A stretch of 64,000 nt of DNA, taken from positions 3,143,501 to 3,207,500 of the forward strand of contig NZ_CP130630.1 of the NCBI RefSeq assembly GCF_030551255.1, given 5' to 3'. The notes under the pieces were generated by a model that was not told the DNA's origin, ran no database searches, and worked only from the letters and a program-made list of their open reading frames with translations. A program made the position numbers and the translations under genes. Source of the stretch: Streptomyces sp. NL15-2K. Its GTDB lineage: Bacteria > Actinomycetota > Actinomycetes > Streptomycetales > Streptomycetaceae. Positions 44,341-53,713 of the stretch are shown piece after piece (position 1 is the stretch's first letter; the number at the start of each line of letters is the position of its first letter).

Positions 44341-44973
44341 GTGAGCGGCCTCACCGACAGCCGGTCAACCCAGGAGGGGCCCCTCAGGGGCCGCCCCCGT
44401 AGTGAGGGCGTGGAGCGCGCCATCCTCGAAGGGGTGGTGAGGCTCCTGGAGGAGGGCGTGCCGCTCGCGGAACTGTCCATCGAGCGCATCGCCCGTACCG
44501 CGGGGGTCGGCAAGGCCACCATCTACCGTCGCTGGAGCGGCAAGGAGGAGCTCTTCGTCGACGTCGTGCGCGCGGCCGAGCCCCCGGACCCCGAACTGCC
44601 CGGCACGTCACTGCGCGACGACCTCGTGGCCCTCCTCGAACAACTGCGCGAGCGCGGACTCTGGACCCGCTCGTCCGTGCTCCTGCACAACGTCTACGCC
44701 CAGATGAAGAGCAGCCCCAAGATCTGGGCCGCGTACCACGCGACCGTCGTCGAGCCGCGCCGCCGGCTCCAGGCCCAGGTCCTGCGCCGCGGACAGGAGA
44801 ACGGCGAACTGCGCACGGACATCGACGTCGACCTGATGAACGACCTGGTCGTCGGACCCATGCTCCTGCGCACCCTCATGCGCCCCGACGCCGACCTCCC
44901 CCAGGGCCTGTCGGAGCAGATCGTCGACACGGTGCTCGAAGGGCTGCGCCCCGTCAGTTCGCCCTCCGCGTAG
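44341..44973 (+). CDS. TetR-family regulator, probable repressor of the adjacent MFS exporter
   Basis: 210 aa from GTG 44341 with ACGGAG upstream; GTG 44271 is a possible longer start. The helix-turn-helix is ELSIERIARTAGVGKATIYR with RWSGKEELF after it (~residues 40-70). A TetR_C ligand domain of the drug-exporter-regulator type follows (SVLLHNVYAQMKSSPKIWAA). It is 75 bp downstream of the exporter and probably co-transcribed, giving feedback control. Confidence 0.9.
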   Translation: MSGLTDSRSTQEGPLRGRPRSEGVERAILEGVVRLLEEGVPLAELSIERIARTAGVGKATIYRRWSGKEELFVDVVRAAEPPDPELPGTSLRDDLVALLEQLRERGLWTRSSVLLHNVYAQMKSSPKIWAAYHATVVEPRRRLQAQVLRRGQENGELRTDIDVDLMNDLVVGPMLLRTLMRPDADLPQGLSEQIVDTVLEGLRPVSSPSA

Positions 44974-45166
44974 CCCGTGTGCGCGTTTCGTCACAGAGGG
45001 CGCTTTCTCCCTTGGGCCCCGGAACTCGCCGCGCAGACTTGTACGTCCTCGTGCCCGTACGGCCGTCGAGAGACGGCAGGATCAGCGCCGATCATCCCCT
45101 AGGGTCGTATGTGCACGGGGGGTGAACGGTGTGAACGGTGTGCACGGCAGGCAGTGAGGCGACGGT

Positions 45167-46216
45167 ATGGCGCAGCAGGCGTACATGACGGAGACGGACA
45201 ACGGTGGCTCGGGACCCGAGCGCCCGGGAGCCCGGTTCCGGCGCCTGACGAACCGCCTGGTCGCCGGCTGGACCGGCGACCGGCGCATCTGGCGTCGCGG
45301 CCTCGTCGTCGCCGCGCTCGCGGTGCTGCTCGCCCTGATCATGCTGCTGCACGCGCACATTCCGAACGCCATCGGCAACCTCGGCAGCCTCACCGACACG
45401 TTCCTGCCCTGGCTGGGCCTCTTCGTGCCCGTGCTGCTGGTGCTCGCTTTCGTACGGAAGTCCGCGACCGCCCTGATCGCCGTGCTGCTGCCGTCGATCG
45501 TGTGGCTGAACCTCTTCGGCAGCCTGATCAGCGACAAGGCCGGCAGCGCCGGCGACCTCACGGTGGTGACGCACAACGTCAACGCCGACAACGCCGACCC
45601 CGCGGGCACCGCCCGTGACGTGGCCGCGTCCGGCGCCGACGTGGTGGCCCTGGAGGAGCTGACCACGTCGGCGGTTCCGGTGTACGAGCAGGCGCTGGAT
45701 TCGAGGTACCGGTACCACTCGGTCCAGGGCACCGTCGGGCTGTGGAGCAAGTACCCGCTGACCGGCGTCAAGCCCGTCGACATCAAGCTGGGCTGGACGC
45801 GCGCCATGCGCGCCACGGTGACCTCGCCCGCCGGGCAGGTCGCGGTGTACGTCGCCCATCTGCCGTCCGTGCGGGTGAAGCTGGAGGCCGGGTTCACGGC
45901 CCGGCAGCGCGACAAGAGCGCGAACGCCCTCGGCGAGGCCATCAAGCACGAGAAGCTGACCAGGGTCGTGCTGCTCGGCGACCTGAACGGCACGATGAAC
46001 GACCGCGCGCTCACCGCCGTCACCGCCCAGATGCGCTCCACGCAGGGCGCGGCGGGCAGCGGCTTCGGGTTCAGCTGGCCGGCGTCGTTCCCGATGGCGC
46101 GGATCGACCAGATCATGGTGAAGGGGATCGAGCCGGAGAGCTCGTGGACACTGCCGCAGACCGGCAGCGACCACTTGCCGGTGGCCGCGCGTGTGAACGT
46201 CGCCACGTCGTCGTAA
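45167..46216 (+). CDS. Membrane-anchored endonuclease/exonuclease/phosphatase-family protein
   Basis: 349 aa. Three hydrophobic segments at the N-terminus (GLVVAALAVLLALIMLL ~46-62; LGLFVPVLLVLAFV ~84-98; ALIAVLLPSIVWLNLFG) anchor an extracytoplasmic EEP domain. Catalytic residues are in VVTHNVNADN (Asn), VVALEEL (Glu), LLGDLNGTMND (Asp-x-Asn), ARIDQIMV (Asp) and the final GSDHLPV (Asp-His). Members of this VanJ-like group act on phosphodiester or pyrophosphate bonds outside the membrane, some giving teicoplanin resistance. The exact substrate is unknown. Confidence 0.88.
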   Translation: MAQQAYMTETDNGGSGPERPGARFRRLTNRLVAGWTGDRRIWRRGLVVAALAVLLALIMLLHAHIPNAIGNLGSLTDTFLPWLGLFVPVLLVLAFVRKSATALIAVLLPSIVWLNLFGSLISDKAGSAGDLTVVTHNVNADNADPAGTARDVAASGADVVALEELTTSAVPVYEQALDSRYRYHSVQGTVGLWSKYPLTGVKPVDIKLGWTRAMRATVTSPAGQVAVYVAHLPSVRVKLEAGFTARQRDKSANALGEAIKHEKLTRVVLLGDLNGTMNDRALTAVTAQMRSTQGAAGSGFGFSWPASFPMARIDQIMVKGIEPESSWTLPQTGSDHLPVAARVNVATSS

Positions 46217-46255
46217 TCACCGCCGACGCTTGGAATACGGGGCCGAGGAGTCTTT

Positions 46256-46287
46256 GTTCCGCACTTGAACATACTCTGGTACGGAAC
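46256..46287 (+). promoter_or_regulatory. Inverted repeat in the promoter of a lost MFS gene
   Basis: Arms GTTCCGCAC (46256-46264) and GTACGGAAC (46279-46287) pair with one mismatch across 14 bp and include a -35-like TTGAAC. This looks like an intact operator/promoter that now drives only an MFS stub. Confidence 0.5.
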
Positions 46288-46319
46288 TCTGCTCTCCCTT
46301 TTTAAAGGCACAGGTCCCT

Positions 46320-48329
46320 TCATGCCCCTGGCCCTGCTCGCCCTCGCCGTGGGCGCCTTCGGTATGGGTTCTCCATCAGACGTTCCGAGTCCAGGACGAT
46401 TTCCGGGATCAACTCGCCCTTGATCGCCAGGGGCGGGACCTTGCTGGCCTCCTCGAAGACCGGCACGCCGGGCTCGTCGGCCAGCCGCTCCATGATCCGC
46501 TCCCAGGTGCCCGCCTTGTCCCACCGCTTCCAGTAGGTCTTCACGGACTCGTGAGCGCCGAATTCCTCGGGCAGCTCGGGCCACCGGCAGCCCGTACGGG
46601 CCTTGTACAGCAGGCCCGCCAGGATCTGGCGGGCGGTGAGCTTGCGGTACGCCCGGTCCTCGGCGACATCCCTGACCCTCTCCCACGCCTCATCCGTCAG
46701 GTGGGGCACGAGGCGCCCTGTGTCGGCGAACCACTTCAGCAGGGAGCAGGGAGACCCGGCCCGGCCGGCGGCTGGGTTGGCCTTGACCTTCACCTTGATG
46801 TTCAAGACCGCCAGAAAGGCCGCCTGCTTCTCAGTATCCAGGGCGCCCAGCCGGTCCCTGGCCTGTGCGGCCAGCTGCCGGAGGCTCTGGACGTGCTCCT
46901 GGAGCCGTTCTGCTTCCTTCTGCCAGGCTTCGGCCTCAGCCCGCTGGCCCTCCAGGTCGGAGAGGGCCTTTTCCAGGGGCATGACGGCCTTCTGGGCCGC
47001 CTCTACGGCCTCGGCCTGGGGCAGGCCCTTGCGGATGTGGCGGGCGACTGCTGCCGCCTCCGTGGCCTCGATGATGTCGGTCTGTTCCTCGGTCTCCTGG
47101 TCCAGCTTGGCGATGCGGGCGGTGTAGCCGATCTTCTCCTTGGCGGTGGACCCGAGCCACTTCCGGGCCAGCTGCTCCAGCCTCTCGGCGTCTCCCAGGA
47201 AGCCGGAGATGTGGGACCACGCGAACTTCTCGACCGCGTCAGCGTCGACCACGGAGCAGTCGCAGACGGGAGCCCCCGGATAGGCGGGCTCCTTGCCCTT
47301 GCAGCGGTAATAGCGGGCCTTCTGCTCCCCGCCCTGGCCCGTGTACAAAGAGCCGCAAGGACTGGCCATGCGTCCAGAAAGGGTGTAAATGGCGCTGGTC
47401 ACCGCCGGCGCCCTGGTGACCTTGGCGACCTCAGCCACGTTCCGCAGCTCCGCCACTTCATCGTCCGTGAAGATGCGCGGCAACTGGATGGTGACGGTCT
47501 CCCCGTACAGGGGCTTGCCGTCGGGGCCGACCTTCAGCCCGCGCTTGCGGCCGACGCGGCTGGGGTTGCGCCACACGAGCCGGCCTTCCAGGAAGTCATC
47601 GTTCAGGAGCTTGTCGAAGAACGTCTTGACGCTCCATGGGTTGCCCGAGCGGTTGTACTGCTTCTCGGCATTGAGCTGGATCACGGTCTTGCGGCGGTTG
47701 CCTTTGAACTCGACGAAGAGCCTCCGGCCGCGACGCAGAACCGCGGCCTCGTGGACCACGGAGCAGGTCTCCGGGTCGCCGCACTCGTCGACCACCAGAT
47801 GGGACTCACCAACGATCCCCTGGTTCTTGATGCGGTACCCGTACCGCACCTTGCCGCCCGTGTAGCCGCCCTCCTCGGCCTTGTCCTGGATGCCGCCCTG
47901 TGTGCGCTTGCGGATCTTGACCAGTTCCTTGAAGGACTCGTTGGCCTTGTCGAGCATCCGGGCGCGGCCGGACTCGGTGGAGGTGTCGATGTCTTCTTCG
48001 ACGACGGCGACGAAGTAGCCCAGGTCTTCCAGCTCCCAGTACCAGCGGAAGAAGGCCCGGTCCTCACGGCCGATGGCGCGGGTCTCCTCCACCACCACCA
48101 TGTCAAAGGGCCGCGGTTCCTGGTGCGCCAGTTCCATCAAACGCTTGGCGCCGGGGCGTTGCTGTCAGGCCAGGGTCCCGGATTCTCCCGGGTCGGTGAA
48201 GGTGTCGACGTGATCCCAACCCTTGCGCTTGATGTAGCGCGCGGTGCTCTTGCCGGTGTAGGAGATGCCGAAACCCTTGGCCTGTTCCTCGGTGGAAACC
48301 CTCAAGTAGTCGACGGCGCGCAGCTTCTG
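46320..48329 (-). pseudogene. Large serine recombinase (phage-type integrase), interrupted by a stop
   Basis: About 670 codons in one frame. The resolvase domain begins LRAVDYLRVSTEEQAKGFGI with the catalytic Ser. An in-frame TGA at 48165-48167 then interrupts it (GTLA-stop-QQRPGAKRLMELAHQ), where TGG is the likely parent. A recombinase domain, a zinc-ribbon (YYRCKGKEPAYPGAPVCDCS) and a coiled coil follow. The C-terminal ~140 residues (RQILAGLLYKARTGCRWPEL ... KRWDKAGTWERIMERL) resemble the DUF4096 N-terminal domain of IS5-family transposases. No start codon is left upstream, and the last ~17 codons are antisense to the MFS stub. It is probably inactive, unless the stop is read through. Confidence 0.8.
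46322..46367 (+). pseudogene. MFS transporter gene, first ~15 codons only
   Basis: ATG 46322 begins PLALLALAVGAFGMG, which is the typical start of AraJ/Cmx-type MFS exporters (usually continuing GIGTTEFVIMGLL). Homology ends after about 15 codons, where the antisense serine-integrase sequence begins. The rest of the transporter is not in the window. The integrase reading frame in turn ends antisense to this stub. Confidence 0.65.
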
Positions 48330-48337
48330 CTGAGGTA

Positions 48338-48526
48338 GCCGGCGACTTCCCCGGCGCCGCCCTCTGGCGCAAGTCCAGCTACAGCAACGCAACCGGCGGC
48401 AATTGCCTCGAAGTCGCCCACAACATCCCCGGCCTCGTCCCCGTCCGAGACTCCAAGGCCCCCCACGGCCCCGCCCTCATCCTCACCGCCGCATGGGTCC
48501 CCTTCGTCGCCTCGCTCAAGAGGTGA
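48338..48526 (+). pseudogene. DUF397-domain gene, 5'-truncated
   Basis: The frame GDFPGAALWRKSSYSNATGG, then NCLEVAHNIPGLVPVRDSKA and AAWVPFVASLKR, is the standard DUF397 domain, a small protein that usually partners an XRE regulator in Streptomyces. The start is missing: the frame runs back directly into the 5' end of the integrase on the other strand near 48330. It is a truncated remnant at the right border of the decayed element. Confidence 0.75.
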
Positions 48527-48552
48527 ACCAGGGGCCCAGCGGGCCGTAACCC

Positions 48553-50592
48553 TCACTCCTCCGGGACGTCGAAGCGGGCGAGGTCCCGCAACCACGCCCG
48601 CGCGTTGCCGTCCGACGGGGCCCGCCAGTCTCCGCGCGGTGAGAGCGAACCGCCGGCCGAGACCTTCGGTCCGTTCGGCATGGCCGAGCGTTTGAACTGC
48701 GCGAACGCGAAGAAGCGACGGCAGAACACCTCCAGCCAGTGGCGGATCTGGGGCAGGTCGTACGCCACCCGCTTGGCCTCCGGGAAGTTCGGCGGCCAGG
48801 CGCCGGTCTCCGGGTCGTGCCAGGCGTGCCAGGCGAGGAAGGCGATCTTCGAGGGCCGGAAGCCGTAGCGCAGCACGTGGAAGAGGGTGAAGTCGTGCAG
48901 CGCGTACGGACCGATCTTGGACTCGGTGGACTGCATCTCCTCGCCCGGTACGAGTTCCGGGCTGATCTCGGTGTCGAGGATCGCGGCGAGCGTTTTCCCG
49001 GTCTCCTCGTCGAACTGGCCGCTGCCGATGACCCAGCGGATCAGATGCTGGATCAGCGTCTTCGGCACGCCCGAGTTGACGTTGTAGTGGCTCATCTGGT
49101 CGCCCACGCCGTACGTCGACCAGCCGAGCGCCAGCTCGGAGAGGTCACCGGTGCCGAGCACGATGCCGCCGCGCTGGTTGGCGAGCCGGAACAGGTAGTC
49201 GGTGCGCAGACCGGCCTGCACGTTCTCGAAGGTGACGTCGTACACCGGCTCGCCGGAGGCGAACGGGTGGTCCATCTCCTTCAGCATCAGCCGTGCGGTC
49301 GGCGTGATGTCCAGCTCCGCCGCCGTGACGCCGAGGGAGCGCATCAGCTTGTGGGCGTTGTCCTTGGTGTGGTCGCTGGTGGCGAAGCCGGGCAGGGTGA
49401 AGGCCAGGATGTCGGTGCGCGGGCGGCCGGCGCGGTCCATCGCCTGGGCGGCGACGATCAGCGCGTGCGTGGAGTCGAGGCCGCCGGACACCCCGATGAC
49501 CACCTTCGGGCCGCCGATGGCGGCGAGCCGCTGCTGCAGTCCGGCGACCTGGATGTTGTACGCCTCGTAGCAGTCCAGGGCGAGCCGGTCGGGGTCGGCG
49601 GGCACGAACGGGAACCGTTCGAGGCGGCGGCGCAGCCCCAGGTCCGTGGTCGGCGGGTCGAGTTCGAAGGACACCGTCCGGAAGTCCCCGGTCCGCGCGG
49701 CGTGCGTACGGCGGTTGTCGTCGAACGTGCCCATCCGCATCCGCTCCTGCCGCAGCAGGTCGAGGTCCACGTCGGCCACCGCGTACTGGTCGCCCGTCGG
49801 GAAGCGGTCGGACTCCGCGAGCAGTACGCCGTTCTCGTAGATCAGGGTCTGCCCGTCCCAGGACAGGTCGGTGGTCGACTCGCCGAGACCGGCCGCCGCG
49901 TAGACGTAGGCGGTGAGGCAGCGGGAGGACGCCGAGCGGCACAGCAGCTTGCGGTCCTCGGCCCGGCCGACTGTGATCGGGCTGCCGGAGAGGTTGACGA
50001 GGACGGTCGCGCCGGCCAGGGCGGCCTCGGCGCTCGGCGGCACCGGGACCCACATGTCCTCGCAGACCTCCGCGTGCAGGACCAGCCCGGGGACGTCCGC
50101 CGCCTCGAAGAGCAGGTCCACACCGAACGGCACGGTCTCGCCGGCGACCCGGATCGTCCCGCCGCGCTCGTCGTCGCCCCCGGCGAGCTGCCGGCGCTCG
50201 TAGAACTCCCGGTAATTCGGGGGGTACGACTTCGGCACGACGCCGAGGACCCGGCCGCGGTGCACGATCACCGCGCAGTTGTAGATCCGGTTGCGGTGGC
50301 GCAGCGGGGCGCCGACGACCAGGACCGGCAGCAGCTGAGCCGACCCTTCGACCACGGTCCGGACCGCCTGCTCGACCTCGTCCAGCAGCGCGTCCTGCAG
50401 CAGCAGGTCCTCGATCGAGTAGCCGCACAGGCCCAGCTCGGGGAAGACGGCGACCGCGGCCCCGTCCTGCGCGCACTCGCGCGCCTGGCGCAGGACCGCT
50501 TCGGCGTTGGCGGGCGGGTCCGCGATGACGGTGTGGCCCGTGCACGCGGCGATGCGGGCGAAGCCGTGCTGATAGACCGACCAGAAGTTCAA
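48553..50592 (-). CDS. nadE: Glutamine-dependent NAD+ synthetase
   Basis: A 679-aa two-domain enzyme for the last step of NAD synthesis. The N-terminal nitrilase-type glutaminase domain has Glu in VFPELGLCGYS, Lys in VVPKSYPPNYREFYE and Cys in HAEVCEDMWV. Ammonia passes to the C-terminal synthetase, which has the PP-loop VIGVSGGLDSTHAL (~residue 365) and later GTGDLSELALGWSTYG. The start is TTG 50592 behind GAGGAAG, the only start that gives the full domain. Confidence 0.95.
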   Translation of the reverse strand: MNFWSVYQHGFARIAACTGHTVIADPPANAEAVLRQARECAQDGAAVAVFPELGLCGYSIEDLLLQDALLDEVEQAVRTVVEGSAQLLPVLVVGAPLRHRNRIYNCAVIVHRGRVLGVVPKSYPPNYREFYERRQLAGGDDERGGTIRVAGETVPFGVDLLFEAADVPGLVLHAEVCEDMWVPVPPSAEAALAGATVLVNLSGSPITVGRAEDRKLLCRSASSRCLTAYVYAAAGLGESTTDLSWDGQTLIYENGVLLAESDRFPTGDQYAVADVDLDLLRQERMRMGTFDDNRRTHAARTGDFRTVSFELDPPTTDLGLRRRLERFPFVPADPDRLALDCYEAYNIQVAGLQQRLAAIGGPKVVIGVSGGLDSTHALIVAAQAMDRAGRPRTDILAFTLPGFATSDHTKDNAHKLMRSLGVTAAELDITPTARLMLKEMDHPFASGEPVYDVTFENVQAGLRTDYLFRLANQRGGIVLGTGDLSELALGWSTYGVGDQMSHYNVNSGVPKTLIQHLIRWVIGSGQFDEETGKTLAAILDTEISPELVPGEEMQSTESKIGPYALHDFTLFHVLRYGFRPSKIAFLAWHAWHDPETGAWPPNFPEAKRVAYDLPQIRHWLEVFCRRFFAFAQFKRSAMPNGPKVSAGGSLSPRGDWRAPSDGNARAWLRDLARFDVPEE

Positions 50593-50813
50593 CGGTGCTT
50601 CCTCGGGAGAAGGGGGCGGGCACGGAGGGCGGGCGCGGTGGATCTCGACAGCACGAGTCGGAGGCGAGACATCCGGCCAGTGTAATCGTCAGAGCGACAC
50701 GATGGGCTGACGGCCCTCCGATAGCACGGCCCGCCCCGCGCTGTTCGCGTTCCGGGCGAATCCAGACAGGGGGCCGCCACTGCGTTACGACTGACGGTGA
50801 CAAAGGAGAAACC

Positions 50814-51050
50814 GTGAGTCACTGGCTGTTCGTCGCCGCCACCCTCACCGTCGGCGGCATCAGCAACGCCCTCTTCGCGCTCGCCCGCGCCCGCCGGTCG
50901 ACCCGCGCCCGCCGGTCGAGCGGGCGCACACGCGAGCGCCCGCTCCCCGACGAACCCCGTCGGGAAGCGGGCCCCCATGGCCCTGCCGATGTCGTCAGCG
51001 CCGGCGGTACGACTCCACGTAACCGCCCGCGGGTGTCCCCACGCCGGTGA
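50814..51050 (+). CDS. Small protein with one hydrophobic segment, unknown
   Basis: 78 aa from GTG 50814 with a good AAAGGAG site 7 nt upstream. The N-terminal segment SHWLFVAATLTVGGISNALF could span the membrane; the rest is Arg-rich and probably disordered. The 3' end overlaps the protease gene of the other strand by 56 bp. No family was recognised. The C-terminal half may not be conserved. Confidence 0.5.
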   Translation: MSHWLFVAATLTVGGISNALFALARARRSTRARRSSGRTRERPLPDEPRREAGPHGPADVVSAGGTTPRNRPRVSPRR

Positions 51051-52935
51051 CGTCGTCGTAGCCCTTCACGGCCTTCAGTGAGCTGTCCTGGCCGAGGGTG
51101 CGGGCGGAGGTGAGCAGGCCCCCGGACGCGTCGTAGCTGTTGGCGTAGTCGACGCGTGCCACGGCGAGTGGGGAGCCCGTCGGGTTGTCCGTGACGTCGT
51201 GGTACGCCTTCGTGCCGTACTTGGCGTAGATCTCCGGGTTGGCGAAGCCGATCGCTTTGCCGCCACGCGCCTGCTGGGCGAGGGCCTGGACGGCCGCGAT
51301 CACCGGCGAGGCCAGCGAGGTGCCGCCGAGGCGGTACTCGCTGTACTGCTGCGACCCGTCCGGGAAGGTCTGCGTCTGGCCGACCTTGAAGCCGGTGTTC
51401 GGGTCGGCGATCGCCGCGATGTCCGGGACGACGCGGTTGCCGGCGGCGCTGTAGGCCTGGGCGAGCGAGTCCGGGACGACGCCCTTCTGGTACGAGGGCT
51501 CGGCGACCGTCCTGCTGGTGCCGCCGCCCGCGCCCGAGGTGAACGCGCCGGGGAAGTCGACCCAGCTCTTGCCGTCGGCCGACAGAGCGGCCTTCTCGGT
51601 GCCCCAGCCGGTCTCCCACAGGTACGTGTCGTCCTTGCCGACCGCCAGCGAGGTGCCGCCGACCGCCGTCACCCAGGCCGAGTTCGCCGGGGTGTCGACC
51701 TGCTTGGTTCCGGTGCTGGCGACCTCGTCGCCGTCGTCGCCGGAGGAGAAGTAGAAGCCGATGCCCTCGACCGCGCCGTACTGGAAGACCTGGTCGTAGG
51801 CGGCCGCGAGGTCCGGCGTCTGGTTGGCCTCGATGTCGCCCCAGGAGTTGGAGACGATGTCGGCCAGGTGGTGGTCGACGATGGTGCCGAGCGAGTCGAG
51901 CAGGTCGTCGTCGTGGCAGGAGGCGCCACCCACGTAGGTGATGTCCGCCGCGGGCGCGACCGCGTGCACGGCCTCGACGTCGAGGGTCTCCTCGCCGTAC
52001 CAGCCGGACGCGTCGCAGCTCTTGGTGTGGTGGTAGTTCTTGGGCAGGACCTGGGTCAGCCGGCCGCTGGTGTAGGCCGCGTCGCCGTGCTGCTTCGCGT
52101 AGGTGGCCGCGTCATAGGCGATCGTCGGTGAGGCGTACGCGTCGGTGATGGCGACCCGTACCCCCTTTCCCGTGTACGAACCCGCGCCGTACGCGGCCCG
52201 CAGCTGCTTGCCCGTGTAGCCCTCGACGGCGTACGGGATCTTCCCGCCGTACGCGTCCGGCAGCGTGCTCGCGGTGTTCGAGCCGTAGTACGACGAGAAC
52301 GGCCCGGCGTTCTTGAACACGGCCTCCGGCCCCGGCAGTTGGTCGTCGTGGCTCGCCTGGTGCGGGGCGTTGTCCAGGCCGGTGACGGTCAGGACGGCGC
52401 CGTTCAGGCTCTCCGGCGCGGAGGCCGCCCTGGACGGGGCGCGGTAGGTCTCGGAGCCCTTGGCGTAGTTGTGCAGCTGGGTGCCGAAGGCCTGCTCGGC
52501 GGCGGCCACGTCACCGGAGACGGAGACGTAGTGCCGCGTGACCCCGGTGACCTTCAGGCCGGCCGAGGTCAGCCAGGCCCGCACCGCGGCGACCTGCGCC
52601 TTGGACGCACCGAAGCGGGCCTGCGCCTGCCGCGCGCTCAGATACTTGCCGTACGAGGCGGAGGACGGGTCGGACACGGCCTTGGCGTACCTGGCGAGGC
52701 CGGCCGCGTCCCGGCCGGCGAGGTAGACGCGGGCGGAGACCTGGGCGCCGTCGGAGGTCGCGCCCTTGTCCGCCTTGGCCGTGGCCCACGCGGGTTTGGT
52801 GCCGGCGAGCAGGTCCCGGACCGGGTGGTCGGCGGCGTGCGCCGCGGGTATGCCGAGCACCAGCGCACCGGCGAGCATGGGCAGTGTCGCTGCCATGCTC
52901 ACCCCGGCGCGCAGCCTGGCGCGGTTGGATCTCAT
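50995..52935 (-). CDS. Secreted sedolisin-family serine protease (S53, pro-kumamolisin)
   Basis: 646 aa. The signal peptide (residues ~1-36, ending AAHAA) is followed by a pro-kumamolisin activation domain (~37-205) and the S53 catalytic domain. Catalytic Glu and Asp lie in GWYGEETLDVEAVHAVAPAA, the oxyanion Asp is near DIVSNSWGDIE, and the nucleophile Ser is in GGTSLASPVIAAVQ. The C-terminal calcium site fits KAVKGYDDVTGVGTP. Sedolisins work at acid pH and degrade proteins for nutrition. ATG 52935 is chosen over longer upstream frames because of the signal peptide. Confidence 0.93.
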   Translation of the reverse strand: MRSNRARLRAGVSMAATLPMLAGALVLGIPAAHAADHPVRDLLAGTKPAWATAKADKGATSDGAQVSARVYLAGRDAAGLARYAKAVSDPSSASYGKYLSARQAQARFGASKAQVAAVRAWLTSAGLKVTGVTRHYVSVSGDVAAAEQAFGTQLHNYAKGSETYRAPSRAASAPESLNGAVLTVTGLDNAPHQASHDDQLPGPEAVFKNAGPFSSYYGSNTASTLPDAYGGKIPYAVEGYTGKQLRAAYGAGSYTGKGVRVAITDAYASPTIAYDAATYAKQHGDAAYTSGRLTQVLPKNYHHTKSCDASGWYGEETLDVEAVHAVAPAADITYVGGASCHDDDLLDSLGTIVDHHLADIVSNSWGDIEANQTPDLAAAYDQVFQYGAVEGIGFYFSSGDDGDEVASTGTKQVDTPANSAWVTAVGGTSLAVGKDDTYLWETGWGTEKAALSADGKSWVDFPGAFTSGAGGGTSRTVAEPSYQKGVVPDSLAQAYSAAGNRVVPDIAAIADPNTGFKVGQTQTFPDGSQQYSEYRLGGTSLASPVIAAVQALAQQARGGKAIGFANPEIYAKYGTKAYHDVTDNPTGSPLAVARVDYANSYDASGGLLTSARTLGQDSSLKAVKGYDDVTGVGTPAGGYVESYRRR

Positions 52936-53092
52936 GGAACCCCCTGTGCGGTTCGACGCGAGTGGATCACTCGACAGGTGCCACTCTCGCGATGAACCGT
53001 TCACGCCAGGGGAAATCGGAGGCCAAGAAGACGCCTCGAAGACCAAGAAGACGCCAAGGATGCGGCCCCCAGGGCGATTTGAGGCTTACGCC

Positions 53093-53713
53093 CTACGAAC
53101 GCGGCTTCGCGCCCCGCTCCTTGAGCATCCCCGCCATCAGGCCGATCTCCGACTGCTGCCCCTCGACCATGCCCTGCGCCAACTGCTTCTCCACGCCGAC
53201 CGTGCACTTGTCCACACAGCCCTCGGCCATGTGGATACCGCCCTTGTGATGGTCCGTCATCAGCTGCAGATAGAAGACCTCGGCCTGCTTGCCGCTGAGC
53301 GAATTCAGCTTCTTCAGCTCGCTGTTGGTCGCCATGCCCGGCATCAGCGCCCCGTCCTTGCCGGAGGCCATGTCCCCCATGCCCATCCAGGTCATCGCAG
53401 GGTCGGCGGACACCTTCGGCAGGCCCCACAGATCGAGCCAGCCCAGCAGCATGCCGCGCTGGTTGGCCTGCGTCTGCGCCACGTCGTACGCCAGGCGCCG
53501 CACCTCCTCGTCGTCGGTGCGGTCGCGCACGATGTACGACATCTCCACGGCCTGCTGGTGGTGCACCGCCATGTCCCGCGCGAACCCGGCGTCCGCGGAA
53601 TCGGCGGCGGGAACCTCGCTCGAACCGCCGTCCTCGGCCACGGCATACGTGATCGCGCCGGCCGCCACGAGCACCCCGGCCACGGCGACGGCCACTCCGG
53701 CGGGCGACCTCAC
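53093..53713 (-). CDS. DUF305 protein (ferritin-like, His/Met-rich, exported)
   Basis: 206 aa from GTG 53713, which overlaps the stop of the preceding gene (GTGA), so it is translationally coupled. One hydrophobic N-terminal segment (VAVAVAGVLVAAGAITYAV) exports or anchors it. The domain has the paired DUF305 motifs: ARDMAVHHQQAVEMSYIV (~residue 45-62) and LMTDHHKGGIHMAEGCVD (~residue 148-165), rich in His and Met. DUF305 proteins are linked to copper or other metal handling, but the mechanism is not settled. Confidence 0.9.
   Translation of the reverse strand: MRSPAGVAVAVAGVLVAAGAITYAVAEDGGSSEVPAADSADAGFARDMAVHHQQAVEMSYIVRDRTDDEEVRRLAYDVAQTQANQRGMLLGWLDLWGLPKVSADPAMTWMGMGDMASGKDGALMPGMATNSELKKLNSLSGKQAEVFYLQLMTDHHKGGIHMAEGCVDKCTVGVEKQLAQGMVEGQQSEIGLMAGMLKERGAKPRS

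Noticed and set aside
46551..48338. 595-codon open frame antisense to the serine integrase
   Set aside because: The integrase strand has resolvase and zinc-ribbon motifs; this strand has only Leu/Gly/Val-rich shadow sequence.
50819..51619. 266-codon open frame on the minus strand overlapping the sedolisin gene
   Set aside because: It is an alternative frame of the protease gene with Arg/Gly-rich shadow composition.
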